From positions 2,604,001-2,668,000 of the forward strand of contig NZ_CP022685.1 in assembly GCF_002556545.1 (NCBI RefSeq): 64,000 nucleotides of DNA, written 5' to 3'. Source of the DNA: Streptomyces formicae (lineage in GTDB: Bacteria > Actinomycetota > Actinomycetes > Streptomycetales > Streptomycetaceae). The notes beneath the pieces were generated by a model. That model saw only the letters and a program-made list of their open reading frames with translations, made no database searches and was not told the origin of the DNA. A program made the position numbers and the translations under genes. The number at the start of each line of letters is the position of its first letter. Position 1 is the stretch's first letter. This document shows, one piece after another, positions 33,199 to 41,901 of this stretch.

Positions 33199-36100
33199 AT
33201 GTCCGATCCATCCCGCCGTACCGTCCTCGGCACCGCAGGAGCGCTCGGCCTCGGCGCCGCCGTGGGCGCGGTGGCGCCGACGGCCCACGCCACCGGGCCC
33301 GGTGGACCCGCAGGGGGCCCTTCCTTCGATACGGATTCCGCGCGCGCGGCACTCAACAGACTCCTGCCGCATCACGCGGAACAGATCCGTCTCAGACTCG
33401 TCCCCGCGCGGGGCCGCGAGGACCGCTTCCGGGTCACCGGGACCACCGGACGGATCGAGGTGTCGGGCACCACGCCCGCGGTGCTGCTCACCGGCGTCCA
33501 CTGGTACCTGAAGTACGTGTGCGGCGCCCACATCACCTGGAACGGCAGCCAGTTGGACCTGCCACACCGGCTGCCCGCCCCCGCCGGGCCGCTGGAGCGG
33601 ACCACCTCGCTCCCCCACCGCTTCGCCCTCAACGACACCAACGACGGGTACACCGCGCCGTACGCCGACTGGACGTACTGGGAGCGGATGATCGACGTAC
33701 TCGCCCTGCACGGCTGCAACGAGGTCCTGGTGATCGCGGGCACCGAGGCCGTCTACCACCGCGTACTCAAGGACTTCGGCTACACCGACGCCGAGGCCAG
33801 GGCCTGGCTGCCCGCGCCCTCGCACCAGCCGTGGTGGCTGCTGCAGAACCTCTTCGGGTACGGCGGGCCGCTCTCGGACCAACTCATCGCCGACCGGGTC
33901 GCGTTGGGCCAGCGCATCGTGCGGCGGCTGCGCGAACTCGGCATCAATCCCGTCCTCCCCGGCTACTACGGGAACGTGCCCGACGGATTCGTCCAGCGCA
34001 ACGGCGGCGACGCCCACGTCGTGCCGCAGGGCGTCTGGCACGGCTTCAAGCGGCCCGACTGGCTCGACCCGCGCACCACCGCCTTCGCCGAGGTCGCCGC
34101 CTCCTTCTACCGGCACCAGGAACAACTCTTCGGCCCCGCCTCGTACTTCAAGATGGACCTGCTCCACGAGGGCGGCACCGCCGGTGACGTACCCGTGCCC
34201 GCGGCGGCGCGCGGCGTGGAGAAGGCCCTGCGCACCGCGCGGCCCGGCGCCACCTGGGTCATCCTCGGCTGGGAGGCCAACCCGCTGCCCGCGCTCCTCG
34301 ACGCCGTCGACAAGAAGCGGATGCTGATCGTGGACGGCGTCAGCGACCGGTACGCGAAGGTCACCGACCGCGAGAAGGACTGGGGCGGCACGCCGTACGC
34401 CTTCGGCACCATCCCCAACTTCGGCGGACGCACCACGATCGGCGCCCGCACCCACCTCTGGAACGAGCGGTTCTTCGCCTGGCGCGACAAGGCGGACAGC
34501 GCCCTGGTGGGCACCGCGTTCATGCCCGAGGCCACCGACAGAGACCCCGCCGCCTTCGAGCTCTTCTCCGAACTGGCCTGGACGAAGTCCGCGGTGGACC
34601 GGGCCGACTGGTTCTCCTCGTACGCCGACTTCCGCTACGGCGGCCGCGACCACGAGGCGCGCGCCGCCTGGCGGGCCCTGCACGACACCGCCTACCAGCA
34701 CACCGCCGTGGAACGCAGTGACGCCCACGACTCCCTCTTCGCCGCTCGCCCCGACCTCGCGGCCAACCGCGCCGCCGAGTACGCGCCGCGCGCCCTCACC
34801 TACGACCCCGGGCGCTTCGACGCCGCGTTCGCCGGGCTGCTCGGGGTGCGCGGGGCGCTGCGGGGCAGCGCCGCCTACCGCTACGACCTGGTGGACGTGG
34901 CCCGCCAGGCCCTGGCCCACCGCAGCCGCCAGCTCCTGCCGCAACTGCGACGCGCCTACACCCGTGGCGACCGCACCGCCTTCACCGCCCTGTCCACCCT
35001 GTGGCTACGCCTGATGCGCCTCGGCGAGGAACTGACGGGAACGGTCCCCGCCTTCCTGCTCGGCCCCTGGATCGAGGCGGCCAGACGGATGGGCACGACG
35101 GACGCGGAACGCGCCGAGTTCGAACGAACGGCGAAGGTCCTCATCACCGTCTGGGGCGGCCGCGACACCTCCGACGCCGGCAAGCTCCACGACTACGGCA
35201 ACCGCGAGTGGCACGGACTCATGGGCGACTTCTACGTCCCCCGGTGGCAGCGGTGGCTCGACGAGCTCTCCGACGCTCTGGCCACGGGCCGCGAGCCGAA
35301 GGCGGTCGACTGGTTCGCGGTCGAGGAGCCGTGGACGCGCGCACGCAAGGACTACACACTGCGGCCGACAGCCGACGCGTACCGCACGGCTTCACGCATC
35401 AGGAACGTACTCGCCCGCGCCCCCTACCAGGGCACGCTGGAGGTCACCGCCGACCCGCCCGCCCTGCCGCCCGGCGGCCACGGACGCGTCACCGCGCTCT
35501 TCCACAACGTCAACGGCCTGCGCGCCACGGGTCGCGTCGACTTCACCCTGACCGGCGTCGACGCGGACCCCTCAGGCCCCGTCGCCCTGGACCGGGTGGC
35601 ACCCGGCGGCACAGGGCGTGCGGCCTGGCGGGTCCGCACACCGGGAACCCCGCTCGACCGCCCGCTGCGCCCCCTCCCGTACGAACTCTCCGTGCGATAC
35701 GGGCCTCAGGGAGAAGCGAGGGTACGAGCAGTGGCCGAGGGAGCGCTGTTCGAAGCCGGACCCCTCACCGACGGCTGGCGCACCTACTCCAACAACGGCG
35801 CCGTGTTCGGCGAACTGGACGGCCGATTCGCGATCCACGGCGGCGGCACCGACCTGTGGAAGGGAACGACGGAGTTCGGCTCCCTGTACCGGGAGGCCGC
35901 CCTGTCGGACGGCGTCTCCGCAACCGTCCGTGTCGACTCCCAGGAGACGACAGGCCCCTGGGCCCGAGCAGGCATCATCACCCGCAACTCCCTCCCCACC
36001 CCCGGCTCCCACGGCTTCGTCGACCTCGCGGTCACCCCTGCCAACGGCGTCGTCCTCTCCTACGACACGAACGGCGACGGCACCCTGGACACCTACAAGC

Positions 36101-36330
36101 GGATCACGGGCATCAAGGCACCGGTGCTGCTGCGGTTGACGCGGGGGCCGGGGGGCGTGTTCACGGGCTCCTGCTCGACGGACGACGGTCAGACGTGGCG
36201 GACGGTGGCGTCGGTGACGGTGCCGGGGGCCGCAGGGGCCGGGATGGACGTGGGCCTGTTCATGAGCGCGACGAACGGGGGCGACGGGGCAAAGGGACTG
36301 GCGGAGTTCAGCCGGTGGCGTCTCGGGTAA
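33199..36330 (+). CDS. Tat-exported alpha-N-acetylglucosaminidase (GH89, NAGLU-like)
   Basis: A 1043-aa secreted glycosidase. A twin-arginine signal (PSRRTVLG... to THAHA-type cleavage near residue 31) is followed by an N-terminal small domain, the NAGLU barrel (about 130-480) with YGGPLSDQ and YYGNVPDGF, and an alpha-helical C-terminal NAGLU domain to about 740. Likely catalytic acids are E324 (DLLHEGGT) and E444 (FMPEATDRDP). A NEW3-like beta domain (about 750-850) and a concanavalin-like jelly roll (about 880-1043) complete it. It removes terminal alpha-linked N-acetylglucosamine from host or microbial glycans. GGGGG precedes ATG 33199; a hairpin follows at 36344-36369. Confidence 0.85.
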   Translation: MSDPSRRTVLGTAGALGLGAAVGAVAPTAHATGPGGPAGGPSFDTDSARAALNRLLPHHAEQIRLRLVPARGREDRFRVTGTTGRIEVSGTTPAVLLTGVHWYLKYVCGAHITWNGSQLDLPHRLPAPAGPLERTTSLPHRFALNDTNDGYTAPYADWTYWERMIDVLALHGCNEVLVIAGTEAVYHRVLKDFGYTDAEARAWLPAPSHQPWWLLQNLFGYGGPLSDQLIADRVALGQRIVRRLRELGINPVLPGYYGNVPDGFVQRNGGDAHVVPQGVWHGFKRPDWLDPRTTAFAEVAASFYRHQEQLFGPASYFKMDLLHEGGTAGDVPVPAAARGVEKALRTARPGATWVILGWEANPLPALLDAVDKKRMLIVDGVSDRYAKVTDREKDWGGTPYAFGTIPNFGGRTTIGARTHLWNERFFAWRDKADSALVGTAFMPEATDRDPAAFELFSELAWTKSAVDRADWFSSYADFRYGGRDHEARAAWRALHDTAYQHTAVERSDAHDSLFAARPDLAANRAAEYAPRALTYDPGRFDAAFAGLLGVRGALRGSAAYRYDLVDVARQALAHRSRQLLPQLRRAYTRGDRTAFTALSTLWLRLMRLGEELTGTVPAFLLGPWIEAARRMGTTDAERAEFERTAKVLITVWGGRDTSDAGKLHDYGNREWHGLMGDFYVPRWQRWLDELSDALATGREPKAVDWFAVEEPWTRARKDYTLRPTADAYRTASRIRNVLARAPYQGTLEVTADPPALPPGGHGRVTALFHNVNGLRATGRVDFTLTGVDADPSGPVALDRVAPGGTGRAAWRVRTPGTPLDRPLRPLPYELSVRYGPQGEARVRAVAEGALFEAGPLTDGWRTYSNNGAVFGELDGRFAIHGGGTDLWKGTTEFGSLYREAALSDGVSATVRVDSQETTGPWARAGIITRNSLPTPGSHGFVDLAVTPANGVVLSYDTNGDGTLDTYKRITGIKAPVLLRLTRGPGGVFTGSCSTDDGQTWRTVASVTVPGAAGAGMDVGLFMSATNGGDGAKGLAEFSRWRLG

Positions 36331-36343
36331 CCGGCGCAGCCCC

Positions 36344-36369
36344 GTGGGGGTGGTCCTTCACACCCCCAC
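36344..36369. terminator. Terminator after the GH89 gene
   Basis: 9-bp arms GTGGGGGTG (36344-36352) and CACCCCCAC (36361-36369) with an 8-nt loop, 14 bp after the stop codon. The rest of the gap to the next gene holds no obvious signal. Confidence 0.65.
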
Positions 36370-36545
36370 CCCCACCGGTGCGCGGCCGCTTCTCGACGTG
36401 AGGGGACGTGGCGGTATGAAGCGCGATCCGGTGCGGATCAACGGGTGGGTGGGCATCCGGCGCGAAGCGGCGGGCCAGTCACCCGAAAGCGAGGCCCAGG
36501 GGCCAGGCAAGGTGACCATCTCACCATTCCCTCGTTTAGCTGAAC

Positions 36546-38498
36546 GTGTCGTCGAAAGCGCAGACCCACCCCAAGCCCCACCCCCAGCCCCGGAACAACG
36601 CCAACGCCAGCGCGAGCGCCACCGCGCCCGTAGACGTGGAACAGGCCGAGGCCGCCCTCGTCGAGCACTACCCGCGGCTCGTCAGGATCGCCTACCTCGT
36701 GCTGCCGCCGAGCCTCGGGCGCAACCGCCGCGTGTTGACCGCCCACGCCCTGGCGCAGCGCGCGCTGCCGCGCGGCAGGAAGTCGGCGGACGAGGTCGTC
36801 GTCCCGGCGCAGCGCGGTGCGCGCGAGCGCGAGCGGCGCAACGGTGACCCGGGCTACGCCTACGTACGACTGCGGGTGGTGCGCACCGCGCTGGAGGCGG
36901 GACTGCCGCTGACGTGGAAGGCGTGGCCCAAGCGGTCCCAACTGCCGCCGCTGCTGCCGCAGGTGCGGGGCCTGCGACTCTTCCCCCGGTCCGGCGGCTC
37001 CGACGAGCTCGACCTGGACCAGCGGCTCTCCGCGCTGTCCGGTGCCGCACGCGCGGCGTACGTGCTGCGCGGTCTCGAACGGCTCGACGACTCCGACGTG
37101 TTCGACCTGCTCGCCGCCGCGGGCTGCGCGGACCCCGGTGACGCGCTCGCGGAGGCGGATGACGTCGAGGCCGGGTACGAGCTCCTGGAGTCGCCGGAGT
37201 TCGACCCCTGTTCGCTGCACGCGCGGCCGACGGACCTGATGCGGCGCAGGCAGCACATGAAGGCCGCGGGCGTGGCTGCCGCGGCCGCGCTCGTGTGCGG
37301 GGCGCTGCTCGGGCTGCCCGGTGACGGCTGGAGCCCCGACGGCGCCGCCGCCCCTCCCTACGCCCGCAATCCGGCGGGTCAAGCCGCCCTGGATCCCGGC
37401 AAGTTGACGACCGCCGCCGCGGGCTCGTGGAAGCGTTCGGCGCGGACGGACTTCTCCGTGTGGCCCGCGCGCGGCGATCTCGTCGGCGATCAGGCGCTGT
37501 TGCGGCGCGCGCTCGCCGTGTGGGCGCGGCCCGGCGAGTCCGTTCAGGTCTCCGCCACGCCGGGCACCCCGGCGGGCGCACCGCCGGGGCCCGCGCAGTT
37601 GCTCTTCGCCGGTGACGTGGACGAGACGCGGGTCGTGCTGCTCTACGACGGCCTGCGCATCGCCCGGTACGCCGAGCCGAAGGAGGGCACGAGCGGCGCC
37701 GCCCTGGACTTCGCGCGGGTGGACGGCGCGACCGGCGCGGAGGCGAACGCCGTGGTGGTCAGCCGCGCCGACGGCAACGTCCGCTACCTCACCGCCCCCT
37801 GGATCGGCTCCGCCGCGGTGAGCGATCTGCTGAAGCCCGCCGCGAAGGCGCTGCCCCTGCACCGCTCGGCGGACGGCGTCACCGACCCCTTCGCCAGTCC
37901 GGCGACCGCCCGCGAGTGCACCTCGTGGAACGCGCTGCGCCTTCGCGACAACTCCGGCACGGTCCGGATGTCGAGCGACCTCGGCGAACTCGTCCCGGCC
38001 CACCTCACGTCGGGACGGCCGGGGGCCCCGCGCGAGGCGACGCCCGCGCAGTGGGCCAAGTCCGCGTGCTCCCTCGCCTCGGTGCGCTCGCACGGCGTAC
38101 GGTCCGTGAACTCCTGGGCGTACGCCCGTCAGACGCTGCCCGAGGCCAACGGCGCGGCCGCGTGGGTCTGCACGCGCGCCGACACCTGGCAGGGCGGCGG
38201 CAGCCGGATCCTCGCGCAGTTCCAGACGTCGGGCCCCACCGGGGCGGTCGCGGCGAAGGCCGAGGACTCGCCCGCGTGCGGCAGCAGGGATCCGCTGGTC
38301 CTCGCGGGCGTCCTGTGGAAGTCGCGCGCCGGGAACTGGTACCTGCTCGGCGCGGGCAGCAGGGACGTCACGTCGGTCACCGCCTCCGGCGGCGAGCGCG
38401 TGAGCGGCCACGTGCTCGCCGTGCGGACGGAGCGGGGCACCAGGGCCCGGCTCAGCGGCGAGCTGGCCGACGGCCGGAAGGTCTCGACCTTGCGGTAG
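36546..38498 (+). CDS. Membrane protein with a sigma-70-region-2-like N-terminus, function unknown
   Basis: A 650-aa protein, GTG start at 36546. Residues about 30-65 (DVEQAEAALVEHYPRLVRIAYLVLP) resemble the start of an ECF sigma factor, and 155-220 (LSALSGAARAAYVLRGLERLDDSDVFDLLAAAG) resembles region 4. The expected DNA-binding helices are unclear. One membrane helix follows at about 239-257 (AAGVAAAAALVCGALLG), and the C-terminal 390 residues lie outside and contain six cysteines. The layout suggests a membrane-bound sigma-like or anti-sigma-related protein. No neighbour explains it. Confidence 0.72.
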   Translation: MSSKAQTHPKPHPQPRNNANASASATAPVDVEQAEAALVEHYPRLVRIAYLVLPPSLGRNRRVLTAHALAQRALPRGRKSADEVVVPAQRGARERERRNGDPGYAYVRLRVVRTALEAGLPLTWKAWPKRSQLPPLLPQVRGLRLFPRSGGSDELDLDQRLSALSGAARAAYVLRGLERLDDSDVFDLLAAAGCADPGDALAEADDVEAGYELLESPEFDPCSLHARPTDLMRRRQHMKAAGVAAAAALVCGALLGLPGDGWSPDGAAAPPYARNPAGQAALDPGKLTTAAAGSWKRSARTDFSVWPARGDLVGDQALLRRALAVWARPGESVQVSATPGTPAGAPPGPAQLLFAGDVDETRVVLLYDGLRIARYAEPKEGTSGAALDFARVDGATGAEANAVVVSRADGNVRYLTAPWIGSAAVSDLLKPAAKALPLHRSADGVTDPFASPATARECTSWNALRLRDNSGTVRMSSDLGELVPAHLTSGRPGAPREATPAQWAKSACSLASVRSHGVRSVNSWAYARQTLPEANGAAAWVCTRADTWQGGGSRILAQFQTSGPTGAVAAKAEDSPACGSRDPLVLAGVLWKSRAGNWYLLGAGSRDVTSVTASGGERVSGHVLAVRTERGTRARLSGELADGRKVSTLR

Positions 38499-38559
38499 GC
38501 GCAAAGTTCCCGCCGCAGACCCCTGTACCCCCGCGACTACCCATCAGTACATTGACGCC

Positions 38560-39465
38560 ATGTCTAATACGCAGGGCCGGGCGCCCAAGCCCCTCGCGTC
38601 CGAGCACATACCGCTCAAGGCACGCAACGTCTCCTTCTCCTGGGAGAAGACACCGCTCCACTGGCTCCCGAACGACCCGTTCACCACGCACACCATCAAC
38701 GTGCTGCACCTGCTCCTGCCCGCGGGCGAGCGCTGGTTCGTGCACGTCTACAAGCAGGTGCTCCCGCTCATCCGCGACGAGCGGCTCCGCGAGGACGTGA
38801 TCGGGTTCATCGGCCAGGAGGCCATGCACTCGCAGGCCCACGACGAGGTCCTGCCGCACCTCAAGGAGCAGGGGCTCGACCCGACGCCGTACACCGCACA
38901 GGTCGACTGGCTCTTCGAGAAGCTGCTCGGCGACCGGACGCTGCCGCCCGGCAAGGCGCGCCGATGGTGGCTGATGGAGCGGGTCGCGATGATCGCGGCC
39001 ATCGAGCACTACACCGCCTTCCTCGGCGACTGGGTGCTCAACGCCGACGAGCTGGACCGCAGGGGCGCCGACCCGACCATGCTGGACCTGCTGCGCTGGC
39101 ACGGCGCGGAGGAGGTCGAGCACAGGTCCGTCGCCTTCGAGCTGTTCATGCACGTCGACGGGAGCTACCGGCGCCGGGCGAGGACCTGGGCCACCGCCTT
39201 CAGCGCGCTGGTCTTCCTGTGGCAGCGCGGCGCGCGGTTCTTCATGGAGAACGACCCGACGCTCGTCGACGGCCGCGCGAGCTTCACGGACTTCTACCGC
39301 AGCGGGCGCGCGGGGACCCTGCCCACCACCGGAGCCATGATCCGGTCCATCCCCCGCTATCTGAGCCGGAGTTACCACCCCTCCCAGGAGGGCAGCACGG
39401 CACAGGCCGTCGCCTATCTCGCCTCGTCCCCCGCCGCCACCGCCGCCGAGAAGGGCGCCGCCTGA
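38560..39465 (+). CDS. Predicted metal-dependent hydrolase (ferritin-like, PF10118-type)
   Basis: A 301-aa protein of the predicted metal-dependent hydrolase family, which has a ferritin-like four-helix core. The likely metal ligands are the Glu and His pairs in FIGQEAMHSQAHDEVL, MIAAIEHYTAFLGD, and GAEEVEHRSVAFELFMHVDGS. The catalysed reaction is not established. Its stop is 1 bp before the ferredoxin-reductase gene, so the two are co-transcribed; the pairing suggests a diiron protein with its electron donor. A TetR gene follows. Confidence 0.82.
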   Translation: MSNTQGRAPKPLASEHIPLKARNVSFSWEKTPLHWLPNDPFTTHTINVLHLLLPAGERWFVHVYKQVLPLIRDERLREDVIGFIGQEAMHSQAHDEVLPHLKEQGLDPTPYTAQVDWLFEKLLGDRTLPPGKARRWWLMERVAMIAAIEHYTAFLGDWVLNADELDRRGADPTMLDLLRWHGAEEVEHRSVAFELFMHVDGSYRRRARTWATAFSALVFLWQRGARFFMENDPTLVDGRASFTDFYRSGRAGTLPTTGAMIRSIPRYLSRSYHPSQEGSTAQAVAYLASSPAATAAEKGAA

Positions 39466-39466
39466 C

Positions 39467-40537
39467 ATGCCCCGCATCCGCACCGTCGCCCTCGTCGCGG
39501 GCGTCGCCCTGCTCACCCGGCGGGCCATGCGCCGCCGCATCGACGCCTCCCCGCTGTGGCCGCTGCCCGCCCTGGACGAGCCGGTCTCCGGGCAGCCGCG
39601 CTCGCGTGCGCTGCGGCTGCGCGTGGCCCGGCACGAGAGCGTCGCCGACGGCGTCGTCCAACTGCGGCTCACGGGCGAGCGCCTGCCCGCGTGGCGGCCC
39701 GGCGCCCATCTGGACCTCGTCCTGCCGTCCGGGCTCGTGCGGCAGTACTCGCTCTGCGGCGACCCCGAGGACTCCTCCTCGTACACCGTGGCGACCCGCC
39801 TGATCCCCGCCGGGCAGGGCGGCAGGGGTGGCTCGCGCGAGGTGCACGAGGAGCTGCGCGAGGGCGTCGAGGTGGAGGTGCGCGGGCCGCGCAACCGCTT
39901 CCCGCTCACCGAAGCGCCGTCGTACGTCTTCGTGGCGGGCGGCATCGGGATCACGCCGATCCTGCCGATGCTGCGGGCCGTCGACGCGGCGGGGGCGGAC
40001 TGGCGGCTGCTGTACGGGGGGCGTTCGCGGGCCTCGATGCCCTTCCTCGAAGAGGTCGAGAAGCTCGGCGGCCCCTCGGGCGAGCGGGTCACCGTCGTCG
40101 CGCAGGACGAGGACGGGCTGCCGGATCCGGCCGTCTTCCTGGCCGACCGCGCGCCGGGCACCGCGGTGTACGTGTGCGGGCCCGAGCCGCTCATGGACGC
40201 CGTCGCCGAGGCGCTGCCCGCGGACTGCACGCTGCACCTGGAACGGTTCACGCCGCGCGCCGCCACCGGCGGCGACACCGCCTTCGAGGTCGAACTGCGG
40301 CGCAGCGGACGCACGGTGGCGGTCCCCGCCGACTCCACGGTGCTCGCCGCCGTCCGCGCCGAGCTGCCGAACACAGCGTACTCGTGCGCGCAGGGCTTCT
40401 GCGGGACGTGCCGACAGGGAGTCCTGGAAGGGGAGGTCGACCACCGCGACGAGCTGCTCACGGACGCGGAGCGGGACGGTTCGATGCTGATCTGCGTCTC
40501 GCGTGCGCGCGGCGAACGGATCGTCCTGGACATGTGA
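39467..40537 (+). CDS. Phthalate-dioxygenase-reductase-like flavoprotein with C-terminal [2Fe-2S] domain
   Basis: A 356-aa reductase. An N-terminal hydrophobic, basic segment (residues 1-30) may anchor it. The FMN/FAD-binding barrel shows WRPGAHLDLVLPSG and RQYSLCGDPEDS. The NAD domain has FVAGGIGITPILPMLRAV and VYVCGPEPLMDAV. The C-terminal plant-type ferredoxin domain has four cysteines in SCAQGFCGTCRQGVLEG and LICVSRA. It moves electrons from NAD(P)H to an iron-sulfur partner. It starts 1 bp after the upstream diiron-type gene. Its stop lies in a 17-bp tandem duplication. Confidence 0.9.
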   Translation: MPRIRTVALVAGVALLTRRAMRRRIDASPLWPLPALDEPVSGQPRSRALRLRVARHESVADGVVQLRLTGERLPAWRPGAHLDLVLPSGLVRQYSLCGDPEDSSSYTVATRLIPAGQGGRGGSREVHEELREGVEVEVRGPRNRFPLTEAPSYVFVAGGIGITPILPMLRAVDAAGADWRLLYGGRSRASMPFLEEVEKLGGPSGERVTVVAQDEDGLPDPAVFLADRAPGTAVYVCGPEPLMDAVAEALPADCTLHLERFTPRAATGGDTAFEVELRRSGRTVAVPADSTVLAAVRAELPNTAYSCAQGFCGTCRQGVLEGEVDHRDELLTDAERDGSMLICVSRARGERIVLDM

Positions 40538-40558
40538 GCCCCCTGGACATGTGAGACA
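40525..40558. repeat. 17-bp x 2 duplication including the reductase stop codon
   Basis: CCTGGACATGTGAGCCC (40525-40541) and CCTGGACATGTGAGACA (40542-40558) share their first 14 bases. The first copy contains the real TGA stop (40535-40537); the second contains a duplicate. Confidence 0.85.
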
Positions 40559-40628
40559 TGCCGTACCTGTGAACTGCCGTACGGGACCGGCCCGTCGGGA
40601 GGCCGGTTCCGCTCGGTAAGGTGTTCGC

Positions 40629-41375
40629 ATGACTACCGGGGTGCGCCGCAGGATGGGTGTCGAGGAGCGGCGGCAGCAGTTGATCGGGGTCGCGCTCGAA
40701 CTGTTCAGCCACCGCTCCCCCGACGACGTCTCCATCGACGAGATAGCAGCGGCCGCGGGCATCTCGCGCCCGCTGGTCTACCACTACTTCCCCGGCAAAC
40801 TCAGCCTGTACGAGGCGGCGTTGCGCCGGGCCGCCGAGGACCTGGCCGAGCGGTTCGTGGAACCGCACGAAGGGCCGCTCGGCGCGCGCCTGCTGCGCGT
40901 CATGGGACGTTTCCTCGCCTTCGTCGACGAGCACGGGCCCGGCTTCTCCGCGTTGATGCGGGGCGGCCCCGCGGTCTCCTCGGTCTCCACGGGCGGGGCC
41001 TGTGCGATCGACACGGCGTCGACGACGAACGCGCTGATCGACTCGGTGCGGCAGGCGGCGTACGACGAGATCCTCAAGCACCTGGGGATCACGGACCCGC
41101 CCGCCCGCCTCGAACTCGTCGTGCGCTCCTGGGTGTCGCTCGCCGAGTCGACGGCGCTGATCTGGCTGGACGGACGGCGCATCCCGCGCGCCGAGCTCGA
41201 GCTGCAACTGGTGCACGACTTCGCGGCGCTCGCCGCGGTGAGCGCCGCCTACGACGAGGAGATGGCCCGGGTCCTGCGCGGCATCCTCGCCGCGGAGCCG
41301 GCCGACGGGCCCTTCGGGGAGCTGATCGGCCGGCTCGTCACGCTGGTGCCTCAGGCGTCGGCCGAGGTGCGGTAG
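40629..41375 (+). CDS. TetR-family transcriptional regulator
   Basis: A 248-aa TetR regulator. The N-terminal helix-turn-helix is RRQQLIGVALELFSHRSP, then IDEIAAAAGISRPLVYHYFPGKLSLYEAAL (residues about 10-60). The C-terminal ligand-binding domain is helical, with MGRFLAFVDEHGPGFSALM and LELVVRSWVSLAESTALIWLDG. It follows the hydrolase and reductase genes on the same strand, 91 bp downstream, so it may regulate them or itself. The GNAT gene starts 10 bp after its stop. Ligand unknown. Confidence 0.9.
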   Translation: MTTGVRRRMGVEERRQQLIGVALELFSHRSPDDVSIDEIAAAAGISRPLVYHYFPGKLSLYEAALRRAAEDLAERFVEPHEGPLGARLLRVMGRFLAFVDEHGPGFSALMRGGPAVSSVSTGGACAIDTASTTNALIDSVRQAAYDEILKHLGITDPPARLELVVRSWVSLAESTALIWLDGRRIPRAELELQLVHDFAALAAVSAAYDEEMARVLRGILAAEPADGPFGELIGRLVTLVPQASAEVR

Positions 41376-41385
41376 GAGTCGGGCC

Positions 41386-41901
41386 ATGACGGCGCAACTG
41401 ACCTTCCGCGACGCGGCGGTCGACGACACATCGATCCTGGTCGGCCTCTACGACGAGGCGGCCCACTGGATGCTGGAACGCGGCATCGAGCAGTGGAAGC
41501 CGGGCGGCAAGGACGCACGGCACTTCCGGCGGCTGATCGGGTCGGGCGCCCACGAGGTGTGGCTCGCCGAGGACCGCGGCGAGGTCGCGGGGGCGTACGA
41601 GGTGTGGTGGGACGACGAGGCGGCCTGGGGGGTGCGGCCGCCCGACGCGGGCTATGTGCACCGGCTGATGACGCGGCGCGGAGCGCGCCCCGGCACGGGC
41701 CGCGCGATGCTCGCGGCTGCCGAGCGGCGCATCGCCGCTGCGGGCCGCGACCTGTGCCGCCTGGACTGCGTGACGACGGTGCCCCGGCTGCGCACCTACT
41801 ACGAGCAGGCCGGGTACACGGCGGTCGGCGAGCTCGCGGGCAAGGTGGCGCCCGACGGGAGCACCTACGGCGTGACGCTCCTGGAGAAGCGGCTCCGCTA
41901 G
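41386..41901 (+). CDS. GNAT-family N-acetyltransferase
   Basis: A 171-aa GNAT acetyltransferase. The acetyl-CoA motif A is GYVHRLMTRRGARPGTGRAML, followed by AAGRDLCRLDCVTTVPRLRTYYEQAGYTAVGE (motif B). The N-terminus (TFRDAAVDDTSILVGLYDEAAHWM) is typical. GGAG overlaps the end of TetR and precedes ATG 41386, so the two are one transcript. The substrate is unknown. The stop overlaps that of the convergent PP2C gene by 3 bp. Confidence 0.87.
   Translation: MTAQLTFRDAAVDDTSILVGLYDEAAHWMLERGIEQWKPGGKDARHFRRLIGSGAHEVWLAEDRGEVAGAYEVWWDDEAAWGVRPPDAGYVHRLMTRRGARPGTGRAMLAAAERRIAAAGRDLCRLDCVTTVPRLRTYYEQAGYTAVGELAGKVAPDGSTYGVTLLEKRLR

Noticed and set aside
36416..36847. Small gene starting at ATG 36416
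   Set aside because: It runs into the well-supported gene at 36546 in another frame and lacks a ribosome site.
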